From Gammaproteobacteria bacterium (lineage in GTDB: Bacteria; Pseudomonadota; Gammaproteobacteria; SZUA-229), in the NCBI GenBank assembly GCA_029882215.1, contig JAOULC010000013.1, positions 1-64,000 of the forward strand: a DNA stretch of 64,000 nucleotides, written 5' to 3'. The notes below the pieces were generated by a model. It made no database searches. It saw only the letters and a list, made by a program, of their open reading frames with translations, and was not told where the DNA came from. Position numbers and translations under genes: made by a program. This document shows, piece after piece, positions 52,349 to 60,956 of the stretch (positions are counted from its first letter, which is position 1; the number at the start of each line of letters is the position of its first letter).

Positions 52349-53395
52349 TTAAATTAATCTTTCTATTATTGCACTAACAGGTGTGGCTAATCCCAGAGCA
52401 TCCGGCTGGTCTTTGTGATACCACTGACGCTCATTGTGCTCCATTATTTTATCCGCTGTTGCGGCATACTCAACCAGCGTGGGGGTAATAAATAAATGAT
52501 AGTGACTGAATGTGTGTTTCACAAGTTCACACTCTTTTATTACGATAACACTAATACCCAGTTGCTGCCGGCAATATTCCTCCACATCCTGTTCCATATC
52601 AAGTTCGGGAAGGCTCCACAAACCGCCCCATATCCCAGCTGGCGGCCGCTTTTCCAGTAACACTTGCTGATTATTATTTCTGATAATTAAGAATCGTTTC
52701 GATTTCTCTGGCATCCGCTTTTTCTTTTTCGGTGTTGGCAGTTCATGCACACAGTCATTTTTTAAGGCAACACAATCCTCTGCAACAGGGCATTCATGAC
52801 AAGCCGGCTTTGCACGCTTACACACGGTCGCACCCAAATCCATTATGGCCTGGGTGTAATCAGCCACTCTTTGATCAGGTGTTAACGCCTCAGCCAGAGG
52901 CCATAGCTGCTTTAAAACAGTACTGCTACCGCTCCAGCCACTGATACACTGATGGCGAGTCAGTACGCGCTTAACATTGCCATCTAAAATAGCTTCCTGT
53001 TTGTTCCACACCTGCGCCATAATAGCGGCCGCAGTTGAGCGACCGATACCCGGCAATGCCTGCAAGCTTTCACGATCACCCGGTAAGTCTGTGAGCCCTT
53101 GCTCAATCAACTGCCGGGCTGTTTTATGCAGATTGCGACAACGCGCGTAATAACCCAGCCCTGACCAGTAATGCAGCACCTCATCTTCACTGGCCGCCGC
53201 CAGACTTTGTAGTGAATCAAAACGCTGCATAAAACGTTCAAAGTAAGCAATTACGGTAACCACCTGTGTTTGCTGTAACATGATTTCAGATACCCAGACA
53301 CGGTAAGCACTGCGTGGTGACTGCCACGGCAGGTCTTTACGGCCATATTGGTCAAACCATCTCAGTAATCGGCTAGAAAATGCGCTATCAGACAT
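52349..53395 (-). CDS. mutY: adenine DNA glycosylase MutY
   Basis: MutY removes adenine paired with 8-oxoguanine. The N-terminal domain has SEIMLQQTQV with the catalytic Glu, the helix-hairpin-helix LQALPGIGRSTAAAIMAQVW, Asp in MDLGATVC, and the 4Fe-4S ligands Cx6Cx2Cx5C (CKRAKPACHECPVAEDC). The C-terminal MutT-like domain (about 225-348) reads the oxidised base. The length (348) is normal. It is divergent from the DUF2333 gene. Confidence 0.96.
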   Translation of the reverse strand: MSDSAFSSRLLRWFDQYGRKDLPWQSPRSAYRVWVSEIMLQQTQVVTVIAYFERFMQRFDSLQSLAAASEDEVLHYWSGLGYYARCRNLHKTARQLIEQGLTDLPGDRESLQALPGIGRSTAAAIMAQVWNKQEAILDGNVKRVLTRHQCISGWSGSSTVLKQLWPLAEALTPDQRVADYTQAIMDLGATVCKRAKPACHECPVAEDCVALKNDCVHELPTPKKKKRMPEKSKRFLIIRNNNQQVLLEKRPPAGIWGGLWSLPELDMEQDVEEYCRQQLGISVIVIKECELVKHTFSHYHLFITPTLVEYAATADKIMEHNERQWYHKDQPDALGLATPVSAIIERLI

Positions 53396-53480
53396 CAGTA
53401 ATCATTTTTATCATTAGTGGAAATGCGGTAGCATACACTAATCAATGGATAATATGACCTGCAAAGACACAGGTAAAACT

Positions 53481-54569
53481 ATGAATGTTAGCAATCTCTT
53501 TTTTAAAATCTTCGATCTCTTTAAATTCCTCGGCCATCAACTCAGCCGCCCTTTCGCTCTGCTAAAAGGCACTGCAAATGGCCAGCAATTTAATTATAAA
53601 CTGGGTTTTATTCCAGCGTTTGTTGTCGTATTGATGATCACCTTTGGCATTACAGGTTTTATCTGGGATAACGAGCCGGAAGCCTTCGACGTACACGCCA
53701 ACGCACTGCAGCAGGCCAATGGCGATGGCAGTAAAATCGTTACCGGATACAGTACTTCCGCCGCACTGATTCGCATCATGCAGACCCTGCTCGATAAACC
53801 CGGCGGCTACCTCAGTAACGATCGCTTCCCACCCGGTGTGTTCATGGATAACGTGCCTAACTGGGAATTTGGCGCACTGGTACAGGTGCGGGACATGGCT
53901 CGCGCACTCAGAAACGACATCAGTCGCTCACAATCCCAGTCAACGGAAGACAAAGATTTAATCATCGCTGAACCTCAGTTTAATTACAGCAATGACTCCT
54001 GGTGGCTGCCGGCATCCGAGACCGAATACCGCACCGGACTTAAAGCCATGAAAAAATACATCTTCCGCTTATCTGACCCTGAAGGCGCGCAGTTTTATGC
54101 ACGGGCAGACAATCTCAGCGACTGGTTAGCGTTAATTGAGAAACGCTTAGGCAGCTTATCTCAGCGTTTAAGTGCCAGCGTGGGTCAGGACCGGTTAAAC
54201 ACTGATCTGGCCGGTGACAGTGCAGCTCAGCAATCAACACCCGGTTTACATGAACTGCAACTTAAAACAGAGTGGGATGAAATCGACGATATTTTTTACG
54301 AAGCCCGCGGTGCTGCCTGGGCACTGAGCCATTTATTAAAAGCGGTAGAAGTTGATTTTTCTGAAATTTTAAAAAAGAAAAACGCACTGGTTAGCTTACG
54401 ACAAATCATTCGTGAACTTGATGCCACTCAGGAAGAAGTCTGGAGCCCGATTATTTTAAACGGCAGCGGTTTTGGTTTCTTTGCCAATCATTCACTGGTG
54501 ATGGCAAATTATATTTCCAGAGCCAATGCCGCTGTTATTGATTTACGAACTCTGTTGTCACAAGGCTAG
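53481..54569 (+). CDS. DUF2333 family membrane-anchored protein
   Basis: The 362-residue protein has one membrane helix at about 40-62 (AFVVVLMITFGITGFIW) and a large periplasmic or cytosolic domain. Blocks typical of DUF2333 are GYLSNDRFPPGVFMDN, FGALVQVRDMARALRNDISRSQ and a near-C-terminal GFGFFANHSLVMANYISRANAA. The function is unknown. The ATG at 53481 has AGG at good distance; the ATG at 53445 lacks one. It precedes an MBL-fold gene by 20 bases, so the two may be one transcript. Confidence 0.88.
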   Translation: MNVSNLFFKIFDLFKFLGHQLSRPFALLKGTANGQQFNYKLGFIPAFVVVLMITFGITGFIWDNEPEAFDVHANALQQANGDGSKIVTGYSTSAALIRIMQTLLDKPGGYLSNDRFPPGVFMDNVPNWEFGALVQVRDMARALRNDISRSQSQSTEDKDLIIAEPQFNYSNDSWWLPASETEYRTGLKAMKKYIFRLSDPEGAQFYARADNLSDWLALIEKRLGSLSQRLSASVGQDRLNTDLAGDSAAQQSTPGLHELQLKTEWDEIDDIFYEARGAAWALSHLLKAVEVDFSEILKKKNALVSLRQIIRELDATQEEVWSPIILNGSGFGFFANHSLVMANYISRANAAVIDLRTLLSQG

Positions 54570-54589
54570 TCACCTGAGCAGAAATAAAT

Positions 54590-55534
54590 ATGAATTTAAC
54601 CTTTAGCTTTTTCAGTATTTCAAAAACTATCCTGTTAGCTGGCTGTCTTTTCTGCGTTCAGGCAATGGCTCAAAACAACGCGTTATCATTAAAAAAAATC
54701 GACCAGAATGTCTACGCAATTTTTGGACAGCTTGGTGACAGAAGCGCTGAGAATCTCGGCAATAATGCCAACTTTGGCTTTATTATTACCGCTGATGGCA
54801 TTGTATTAATTGATAGCGGTGCAAGTTTTCAGGGCGCTCAGGCCATCCACTCGCTGATTAAAACCGTCAGCGAGCAGCCTGTTATTTACGTCATAAACAC
54901 AGGCGGACAGGATCACCGCTGGCTGGGCAATGATTATTTCAGTCGCCTGGGCGCAAAAATCATTGCCAGTAAAGCGGCTACAAAGGACCACACCACAAGA
55001 GCAAACTCTCAAATTGAACGCCTGACATCGGCTATAGGTGAAGCCAATATAAAAGATACTAAGCCAAAGTTTGCCGATATTCAGTTTGACCGCTCTTACT
55101 CTCTGCAAGTGGCAGCTACACAAATTGAAATCATTCATGCTGGCAGTGCACACACACCAGGAGACAGCATCGTCTGGCTGCCGCAGTCCAAAACAGCCTT
55201 TAGTGGTGACATTGTTTATACACAGCGCCTGCTTGGTATTATCTCTGTTTCTAACAGCAAAAGCTGGGTAAACGCTTTTGAAGCACTAAAAAATCTAGAA
55301 CCCGGTATTGTGATTCCGGGCCATGGAAAAACCACCGACCTGGCATCGGCAATTAAGGACACCTACCGCTACTTAACAACACTGCGCGAAAAAACCAGAG
55401 ACTTTATGGATGCGGGTAACGGTATTGAAAGTATCTCTGCTATTTCGCAGGATGAGTTCAGTTACCTGAAAAATTACGACATACTCAAAGGCCGCAATGC
55501 ACAAAAGGTTTTTGAGGAGCTTGAATGGGAATAA
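54590..55534 (+). CDS. periplasmic MBL-fold protein with altered metal motif
   Basis: A Sec signal (cleaved after AMA, near residue 26) precedes a metallo-beta-lactamase fold: NFGFIITADGIVLIDSGASF, then the metal loop, HTPGDSIVW, FSGDIVYT and IPGHGKT. In standard members the loop reads NTHxHxDH; here it reads NTGGQDH at residues 103-109, so the first two zinc ligands are Gly105 and Gln107 while D108 and H109 remain. The other ligands (His in AHTPGD, Asp in SGDIV, His in PGHG) are present. It may bind one metal only. It follows a DUF2333 gene. Catalysis is uncertain. Confidence 0.85.
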   Translation: MNLTFSFFSISKTILLAGCLFCVQAMAQNNALSLKKIDQNVYAIFGQLGDRSAENLGNNANFGFIITADGIVLIDSGASFQGAQAIHSLIKTVSEQPVIYVINTGGQDHRWLGNDYFSRLGAKIIASKAATKDHTTRANSQIERLTSAIGEANIKDTKPKFADIQFDRSYSLQVAATQIEIIHAGSAHTPGDSIVWLPQSKTAFSGDIVYTQRLLGIISVSNSKSWVNAFEALKNLEPGIVIPGHGKTTDLASAIKDTYRYLTTLREKTRDFMDAGNGIESISAISQDEFSYLKNYDILKGRNAQKVFEELEWE

Positions 55535-55704
55535 GCATCACCTTACATCCATTGCATCCTGTCATACAGCTGTCACAGACCTGACATATCATTAATGCAT
55601 ATTATTACTTGTTAGCAGATAAGTAATATTTCATGTATTTTTATAAGGGCAAACTTTATTGGTTTTGTTTTACCGGTAAGCTGCTCATATTTGGGGCAAC
55701 ATAT

Positions 55705-56451
55705 ATGTCAAAAACGAATCACTGCTTTAACCTCGTCAATGGTGTCAGCCATGACCTAAAGTCACCTCTGCATGCTATTCTCGGCTTCACCGAGCTGGTA
55801 AAAACTGAACTGCTGACATTAAATAAACTGCCTGAAAAATCGCTTAAGCATCTTGATATCGTCTCGAGCATTGGCCATGACATGCTCGATTTAATCAACA
55901 ACATGCTCACAGCTGCACGTTTACAGTCAGGCCAGCAGAATATCGAGCCATTGTTTATCACACATGATGTTTGCCTCTCACTGATGAGCGACCTTGAAGA
56001 AACGTTTAAGGCCGAAATGATCAGCAGAAACATTGAATTTTCCATTTCATACGGCAAGCTTCCTGAGCTGATCTACTGGGATGTAAAAAGCCTGCGTTAT
56101 TTTGTCATGAACAACCTCATTTCAAATGCGCTCAAGTTTGTCAATAAGGATGGAACGGTGCATGTACACATGGAGAGTGACGAAAATAATATGGTTTCTG
56201 TTTCAGTGGCAGACAATGGCCCGGGTATACCGCTGGCAGACAGAGAAAAGATATTTGAGCGATTCGCTCAGGCCAGCAACAATATGCAATCGAACAATGG
56301 TAGCGGCTTTGGTTTGTTTAATGCAAATGAAACGGTAAAAACACACAGAGGAAGAATCACTATCAGCGATGGCCTGAACAACAAAGGTGTCACATTCACG
56401 GTGACAATACCGGCCATACCTTTTGATAATGATATCGCCTTAAACGGTTAA
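55705..56451 (+). CDS. soluble sensor-less histidine kinase
   Basis: The protein starts directly with a HisKA domain: FNLVNGVSHDLKSPLHAIL holds the phospho-His. The HATPase domain shows MNNLISNALKFVNKDG, VADNGPGIP and GSGFGLFNANE, so all boxes are there although the last is of variant form. No sensor, PAS or TM region lies before HisKA. The frame is open to 55633 and would add 24 mostly hydrophobic and aromatic residues (YWFCFTGKLLIFG), which might be a short membrane anchor; the ribosome site is poor for both starts. No response regulator is adjacent. Confidence 0.85.
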   Translation: MSKTNHCFNLVNGVSHDLKSPLHAILGFTELVKTELLTLNKLPEKSLKHLDIVSSIGHDMLDLINNMLTAARLQSGQQNIEPLFITHDVCLSLMSDLEETFKAEMISRNIEFSISYGKLPELIYWDVKSLRYFVMNNLISNALKFVNKDGTVHVHMESDENNMVSVSVADNGPGIPLADREKIFERFAQASNNMQSNNGSGFGLFNANETVKTHRGRITISDGLNNKGVTFTVTIPAIPFDNDIALNG

Positions 56452-56500
56452 TTCAGCCGATGCAGCCCGCTAACAATACAGTAAAGTCGACAGCCGTGAG

Positions 56501-56977
56501 TTATTTGCTCGCCTGCCAGTCACCGGATTTACCACCCGATTTTTTGAGTAATCTCACAGCGCCCATTTCCATGCCACGATCAACCGCTTTGCACATATCG
56601 TAAATGGTCAGTAACGCAACCTGCACTGCTGTCAGTGCCTCCATTTCAACACCGGTTACACCGACGGTTTCCGTTGTGACTTCACAGTGCACACGGTCAA
56701 CACCATTGCTTTCTAATTTCACATCAACATGCGTTAATGCGATCGGGTGACACAGCGGGATCAGATCAGGCGTCCTCTTTGATGCCATAATGGCTGCGAT
56801 TCTGGCGATACCCAATACATCACCTTTTTTATGTTCGCCCTTATCAATCAAAGCCAGTGTTGCAGGCAGCATAGTGATAACACCTTCAGCGACGGCTATA
56901 CGGCGCGTGCTGTTTTTTTCGCCGACATTCACCATATGTGCGTCGCCACTGGCATTGAAATGGGTTAAATCACTCAT
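56501..56977 (-). CDS. moaC: cyclic pyranopterin monophosphate synthase MoaC
   Basis: MoaC acts after MoaA to form cyclic pyranopterin for the molybdenum cofactor. The 158-residue protein carries [31 protein letters not shown] and the catalytic [11 protein letters not shown]. It is divergent from moaD-moaE across 124 bases. moaA and moaB are not in the window. The presence of these genes implies that the cell uses molybdoenzymes. Confidence 0.96.
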   Translation of the reverse strand: MSDLTHFNASGDAHMVNVGEKNSTRRIAVAEGVITMLPATLALIDKGEHKKGDVLGIARIAAIMASKRTPDLIPLCHPIALTHVDVKLESNGVDRVHCEVTTETVGVTGVEMEALTAVQVALLTIYDMCKAVDRGMEMGAVRLLKKSGGKSGDWQASK

Positions 56978-57059
56978 AATGGTTAAATCCTGATCGCTTA
57001 AAGCTAAAAATCTATTTTATCCTACTCATATCTCAAATCACACCACAAGCCGGTTCTAT

Positions 57060-57068
57060 TGTTATAAT
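57060..57068 (+). promoter_or_regulatory. extended -10 promoter of moaD-moaE
   Basis: TGTTATAAT is a perfect extended -10 element (TGn followed by TATAAT). No good -35 box is visible, as is common for this promoter type. The moaD start codon is 33 bases downstream. I see no molybdenum-cofactor riboswitch in the divergent region. Confidence 0.55.
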
Positions 57069-57101
57069 ATCAGTAACCCATTTTTCTAAAGACCAACTCA
57101 A

Positions 57102-57335
57102 ATGAATATTACGGTTAAATTTTTCGCCAGCTTACGTGAGCAAACCGGTAAGTCTGATGCCAGCATTAGCTATGCTGAGCCAATCAGCGTATTAGATGCA
57201 TGGAAACAGGCAAGCGGCATGCAATCCATGCCCGAGAACACATTGTGTGCGATTAATATGGAATACGTTAATCACAGCACATTACTCAGTGACGGGGACG
57301 AAGTGGCCTTCTTTCCGCCGGTAACAGGTGGTTAA
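57102..57335 (+). CDS. moaD: molybdopterin synthase small subunit MoaD
   Basis: The 77-residue ubiquitin-fold protein ends in PVTGG; the terminal Gly-Gly is the part that becomes a thiocarboxylate and donates sulfur. VKFFASLREQTG is the typical N-terminal strand. It precedes moaE, with its stop one base before that start codon, so the two synthase subunits are made together. Confidence 0.95.
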   Translation: MNITVKFFASLREQTGKSDASISYAEPISVLDAWKQASGMQSMPENTLCAINMEYVNHSTLLSDGDEVAFFPPVTGG

Positions 57336-57336
57336 T

Positions 57337-57771
57337 ATGATTGAACTGCGCACCACTGAATTTGACCCGTTAGATGAGCTTGCCATTTATCAAAAAAGAT
57401 TAGCGGCCGGCAAATACGGCGCCTGCTGTAATTTTATCGGCAGTATGCGTGACTTTAATGAGGGAGATGAAGTGTCTAAAATGACGCTTGAACATTACCC
57501 CGGCATGACTGAAAAATTTCTGCAGACAATCTGTGATGAAGCAAATGAAAAATGGCCATTACTGGATTGTTTAATCATTCACCGCACTGGCGACATTAAC
57601 CCCAATGACAGTATTGTTCTGACAGCAGCCTGGTCTGCACACCGGGATGCCTCGTTTGCGGCGTGTCGTTATCTGATTGAAGAATTAAAACACCGCGCGC
57701 CTTTCTGGAAAAAAGAAAATACCGGTCAGGGTGAGCGCTGGGTCAGTGAAAACACAAAAGCTGAAGACTAA
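57337..57771 (+). CDS. moaE: molybdopterin synthase catalytic subunit MoaE
   Basis: MoaE joins two sulfurs from MoaD to cyclic pyranopterin. The 144-residue protein has YGACCNFIGSMRDFNEGDEV, then LEHYPGMTEK, and the end APFWKKE with the catalytic Lys. The ATG at 57337 is preceded at 7 bases by AGGTGG, which lies in the moaD end; the GTG at 57328 is excluded by this spacing. It is convergent with the degQ-type gene. Confidence 0.95.
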   Translation: MIELRTTEFDPLDELAIYQKRLAAGKYGACCNFIGSMRDFNEGDEVSKMTLEHYPGMTEKFLQTICDEANEKWPLLDCLIIHRTGDINPNDSIVLTAAWSAHRDASFAACRYLIEELKHRAPFWKKENTGQGERWVSENTKAED

Positions 57772-57804
57772 CAGGCACGTGTACTGCTACACAACGCCTG
57801 TTAG
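57768..57804. terminator. nested stem-loop between moaE and the HtrA-type gene
   Basis: CTAACAGGC (57768-57776) pairs perfectly with GCCTGTTAG (57796-57804), and an inner GTGTA pairs with TACAC. The stem includes the moaE stop codon. It separates two convergent genes. No T-run is present, so termination is likely but not certain. Confidence 0.5.
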
Positions 57805-57813
57805 TGAGACCCA

Positions 57814-59178
57814 TTATTTCATTAACACAAAGAATGACTCTCTGCCGCGCTGAATACTCAGTAGCAAGGGCTCTTCTTTGCTGCTGATTACCCCGGCTAA
57901 CTCATCAAGATTGCGAACCTTACGCTTGTTCACCGATAAAATCAGGTCACCTTTTCTCAAACGACCATACCATGCCGCACTGCCAGGCTTTACATCATAG
58001 ACAAAAAGATAGGTCTGTTTAGATCTGGCATCATCTTCAACCGTTCCGAGCAAAGCCCCTGACAGTCGCTTACTAAAGCGCTGACCGTCTACTTTCTGTT
58101 GTCGGCTTTCCTTAATCGTCGCGGTTAGTCGCTTTTTACTGCCATCGCGAACAACGGTTAATTCAACATCAACACCGACCCGGAGCATGCCAATAATATT
58201 TTTTAACTCCGATGCATTACCCACTTTCCGGCCATCGACTGCCACCAGCACATCGCCGACTTTAATACCCGCCTTATCTGCCGGTGATCCGTCATCAACA
58301 TTGGCAATCACAACGCCTTTGTTTTGCGGAATATTAAATGCCTGCGCCAGTTCACGGCTCATATTCTGAATTGAAATACCAAGCAATCCTCGCTTAACCT
58401 CGCCAAACTCAACCAGCTGATCGACAATCTGCCTGATCATATTGATCGGGATTGCAAAGCCAATACCGACATTACCACCCGAGCCACCCGGTGCTAATAT
58501 GGCGGTATTCATACCGATCAGATGGCCATTTAAATCCACCAGAGCCCCACCGGAATTACCGGGATTGATTGAGGCATCGGTCTGTATAAAGTTTTCAAAG
58601 TCTTCAATGCCCAGCCCGCTTCTGCCAAGCGCACTGACAATACCGGATGTTACCGTCTGATTCAGTCCATAGGGATTACCAACAGCAACTACAAAATCAC
58701 CGACTCTGACCTTGTCGGAGTCGGCCATATCAAGCGCCGTCAGATTATCAGCCTTAATTTTTAACACAGCAACGTCAGCCTTGGCATCCGAGCCGATCAG
58801 TTCAGCCATTACCTCACGCCCATCGTTCAGTGTAATGTGAATTTTATCTGCACCGTTGATGACATGATGGTTGGTGATAATTAAACCTTTGTCAGCATTC
58901 ACGATCACACCGGTTCCAAGACTCTGCGGCCGTGACTCCTGCTGCTGTTGCTCAGGCACACCAAAGAAATATCTGAAGAACGGATCATTTAACAGCGGGT
59001 TAGATTGCACACTCCTGCTCCGGCTGCTGGTAGCGATATTCACAACACCCGGTTTTACTTTATCCACCATCGGTGCAAGTGACGGTACCGGCTGGCCGGA
59101 AACAATAGCCGGTAAAGCGGCCTGTGCTAACGGTGATACCGTTAACAACAAAATTATTAATCTAACGGTTTTATACAT
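57814..59178 (-). CDS. degQ: DegQ/HtrA-type periplasmic serine protease
   Basis: A Sec signal (about 20 residues, ending in LAQA) precedes a trypsin-like domain with triad H105 (TNHHVI), D135 (KADVAVL) and S209 (NPGNSGG). Two PDZ domains follow (about 240-335 and 360-450), with a regulated loop rich in Gln near residue 77. DegQ-type proteins degrade or fold misfolded envelope proteins. The ATG at 59178 has CAGGAT at seven bases; the longer frame to 59202 is not needed. Its length (454) is normal for DegQ/MucD. Confidence 0.94.
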   Translation of the reverse strand: MYKTVRLIILLLTVSPLAQAALPAIVSGQPVPSLAPMVDKVKPGVVNIATSSRSRSVQSNPLLNDPFFRYFFGVPEQQQQESRPQSLGTGVIVNADKGLIITNHHVINGADKIHITLNDGREVMAELIGSDAKADVAVLKIKADNLTALDMADSDKVRVGDFVVAVGNPYGLNQTVTSGIVSALGRSGLGIEDFENFIQTDASINPGNSGGALVDLNGHLIGMNTAILAPGGSGGNVGIGFAIPINMIRQIVDQLVEFGEVKRGLLGISIQNMSRELAQAFNIPQNKGVVIANVDDGSPADKAGIKVGDVLVAVDGRKVGNASELKNIIGMLRVGVDVELTVVRDGSKKRLTATIKESRQQKVDGQRFSKRLSGALLGTVEDDARSKQTYLFVYDVKPGSAAWYGRLRKGDLILSVNKRKVRNLDELAGVISSKEEPLLLSIQRGRESFFVLMK

Positions 59179-59267
59179 AGTTTTATCCTGCAATATTGAC
59201 ATCTAGTCCGACAAATTTTTCTATATTATGTTCCGGAAGAATCTCTGAATTTAACACCTTGCTGTTT

Positions 59268-59273
59268 TATAAT
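59268..59273 (+). promoter_or_regulatory. -10 box TATAAT of the rlmA-like gene
   Basis: A perfect TATAAT lies 26 bases before the start codon at 59300. Seventeen bases upstream is CTGAAT, a weak -35 match. It is in the 121-base region between the divergent protease gene and this one. Confidence 0.4.
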
Positions 59274-59299
59274 GTGGCTTCTGTGACGCAAATCAAGTT

Positions 59300-60157
59300 A
59301 TGAGTCCATCCAATATGAATTCTATTGTCCGCTGCCCGGTGTGCCAGCAAAGCCTGAGCGAACAGGGTAAAGCATGGCATTGTGAAAACAATCATCATTA
59401 TGATGTGGCTAAACAGGGTTACTGCAATCTGTTGCTGGCCAATCAGAAAGGCTCAGCCACTCCCGGTGATGATGCCAATATGCTGCAATCCCGCCATGTT
59501 TTTTTAAGTGCCGGGCATTACCAGCCAGTCTCTGGTGCCATCAACCGGTTGATTACAAAACACTGCAGCACACTCAGGCAGATTCTGGATTTAGGCTGCG
59601 GTGAAGGATATTATCTTTCTGCTCTGAAACAGCAGTTAAACAATCCTGATGCACATTATTACGGCACCGATATCTCCAAACAGGCTTTGAAGCTGGCAGC
59701 ACGGCATCACAAATCCATCAACTGGTTTGTCGCAGCGGCTAAAAACCAGCCTTTTTTAGACCACCAGCTCGATCTGATATTAAATATATTCGCTCCGGCC
59801 GACTGGCATGAAATTCAGCGCATTCTGAAACCTGAGGGTCATGTTCTGCTTGCGGTGGCCGGCAGCAACCACCTGCAGAGTCTGAGAGAACTGATATATG
59901 AGTCGGTAAACGCGCACCAGCCTGAGCGTTTTATAGAAAAATTTGCCGCTGCATTTGAACTAATTGAGAGCACAGACTGTCAATTTACACTGCAGTTAGC
60001 AGATAATGAATCGATCCGCTCACTATTGCATATGACACCATACTTCTGGCAAGCCGGCGAACAATGCCGTCAGTCAATTGAAGATTTGCAGAGCTTCTCA
60101 ACTCCTGTTAACGTTCGCCTTTATTTATTAAAACTGACCAATTCACAGAGTGACTGA
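59300..60157 (+). CDS. rlmA: 23S rRNA (guanine-N1)-methyltransferase, RlmA-like
   Basis: An N-terminal zinc ribbon (RCPVCQQSL and WHCENNHHYD, with the Cys-Cys-Cys-His set) is followed by a SAM-methyltransferase domain with ILDLGCGEGYYL. DVAKQGYCNLLLANQKG is a block specific to the RlmA/RrmA group that methylates G745 in helix 35 of 23S rRNA. The length (285) is near that of E. coli RlmA. A second ATG at 59315 (MNSIV) is equally possible as start. Confidence 0.9.
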   Translation: MSPSNMNSIVRCPVCQQSLSEQGKAWHCENNHHYDVAKQGYCNLLLANQKGSATPGDDANMLQSRHVFLSAGHYQPVSGAINRLITKHCSTLRQILDLGCGEGYYLSALKQQLNNPDAHYYGTDISKQALKLAARHHKSINWFVAAAKNQPFLDHQLDLILNIFAPADWHEIQRILKPEGHVLLAVAGSNHLQSLRELIYESVNAHQPERFIEKFAAAFELIESTDCQFTLQLADNESIRSLLHMTPYFWQAGEQCRQSIEDLQSFSTPVNVRLYLLKLTNSQSD

Positions 60158-60203
60158 TGCGAAAATGTCTTTCGTAAGCCGTCGTCTCTAACAAGGATTA
60201 ACC

Positions 60204-60893
60204 ATGATGAAACATTGCTGTGCTGTGCTGATGCTTGCAGCCTTCTCAACCACTACTCTGGCTGATTCAGCTAAAATGGATGACACTCAAAAACTGAGTT
60301 ACATTCTTGGCCAAAATACCGCTCAAAATCTTGCCCAGCAGGACATCAAAATCAATTCAACTGCGTTCTTGCAAGGACTTAATGATGCACTGGGTAATAA
60401 GCCTTCAAAACTTAGCGATACTGAAAAGCAGGCTGTGATAGCCAAATTTCAACAGACACTGCAAGCCAATGCACAGAAAAAGCTTGAGGCCGAATCGGCT
60501 GCCAACATCGCTGCCGGTAAAGACTTCATCACACAGTACCGCAGCAAGAAAGGCGTAGTATCGCTGGACAACGGCATTAGCTACACAGTATTAAAAGCCG
60601 GCTCTGGCGCTCAGCCAACTCTGGAAGATTCTGTTACTGCACATTACACCGGCAAACTGGTTTCAGGCCAGGTATTTGACAGCTCGGTTCCACGCGGCGA
60701 GCCTAGCACTTTCCCGTTAAATGGCGTGATCAAAGGCTGGCAGGAAGTACTTCCGCTGATGAAAGTCGGCGCAAAATGGGAAGTAGTTATTCCGCCCCAA
60801 CTGGCTTACCAGGAAACAGGTGCCGGAAAAGTCATTGGCCCGATGTCAACTTTAGTATTTGAAATAGAGCTGCTGGAAGTTAACAAAAAATAA
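60204..60893 (+). CDS. periplasmic FKBP-type isomerase with N-terminal dimerisation domain (FkpA/Mip-like)
   Basis: A signal peptide (about 20 residues, ending in LAD) precedes a helical region (about 25-120) with KLSYILGQNTAQNLAQQ, the dimer domain of FkpA and Mip proteins. The FKBP domain (about 125-228) has VTAHYTGKLVSGQVFDSS, FPLNGVIKGWQE and VFEIELLEV. It acts as chaperone and isomerase in the periplasm. The ATG follows AAGGA. The gene converges on yicC with a hairpin between them. Confidence 0.93.
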   Translation: MMKHCCAVLMLAAFSTTTLADSAKMDDTQKLSYILGQNTAQNLAQQDIKINSTAFLQGLNDALGNKPSKLSDTEKQAVIAKFQQTLQANAQKKLEAESAANIAAGKDFITQYRSKKGVVSLDNGISYTVLKAGSGAQPTLEDSVTAHYTGKLVSGQVFDSSVPRGEPSTFPLNGVIKGWQEVLPLMKVGAKWEVVIPPQLAYQETGAGKVIGPMSTLVFEIELLEVNKK

Positions 60894-60905
60894 CATCCGG
60901 TCTTT

Positions 60906-60945
60906 AGCCTTTAGTCCTCAGATTTTAATCTCTGGACTAAAGGCT
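60906..60945. terminator. stem-loop between convergent FkpA-like gene and yicC
   Basis: AGCCTTTAGTCC pairs perfectly with GGACTAAAGGCT over 12 bp; an inner AGATT/AATCT adds five pairs. The stem is strong but lacks a T-run, so its role as terminator is probable rather than certain. Confidence 0.55.
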
Positions 60946-60956
60946 TACAGCTATCA

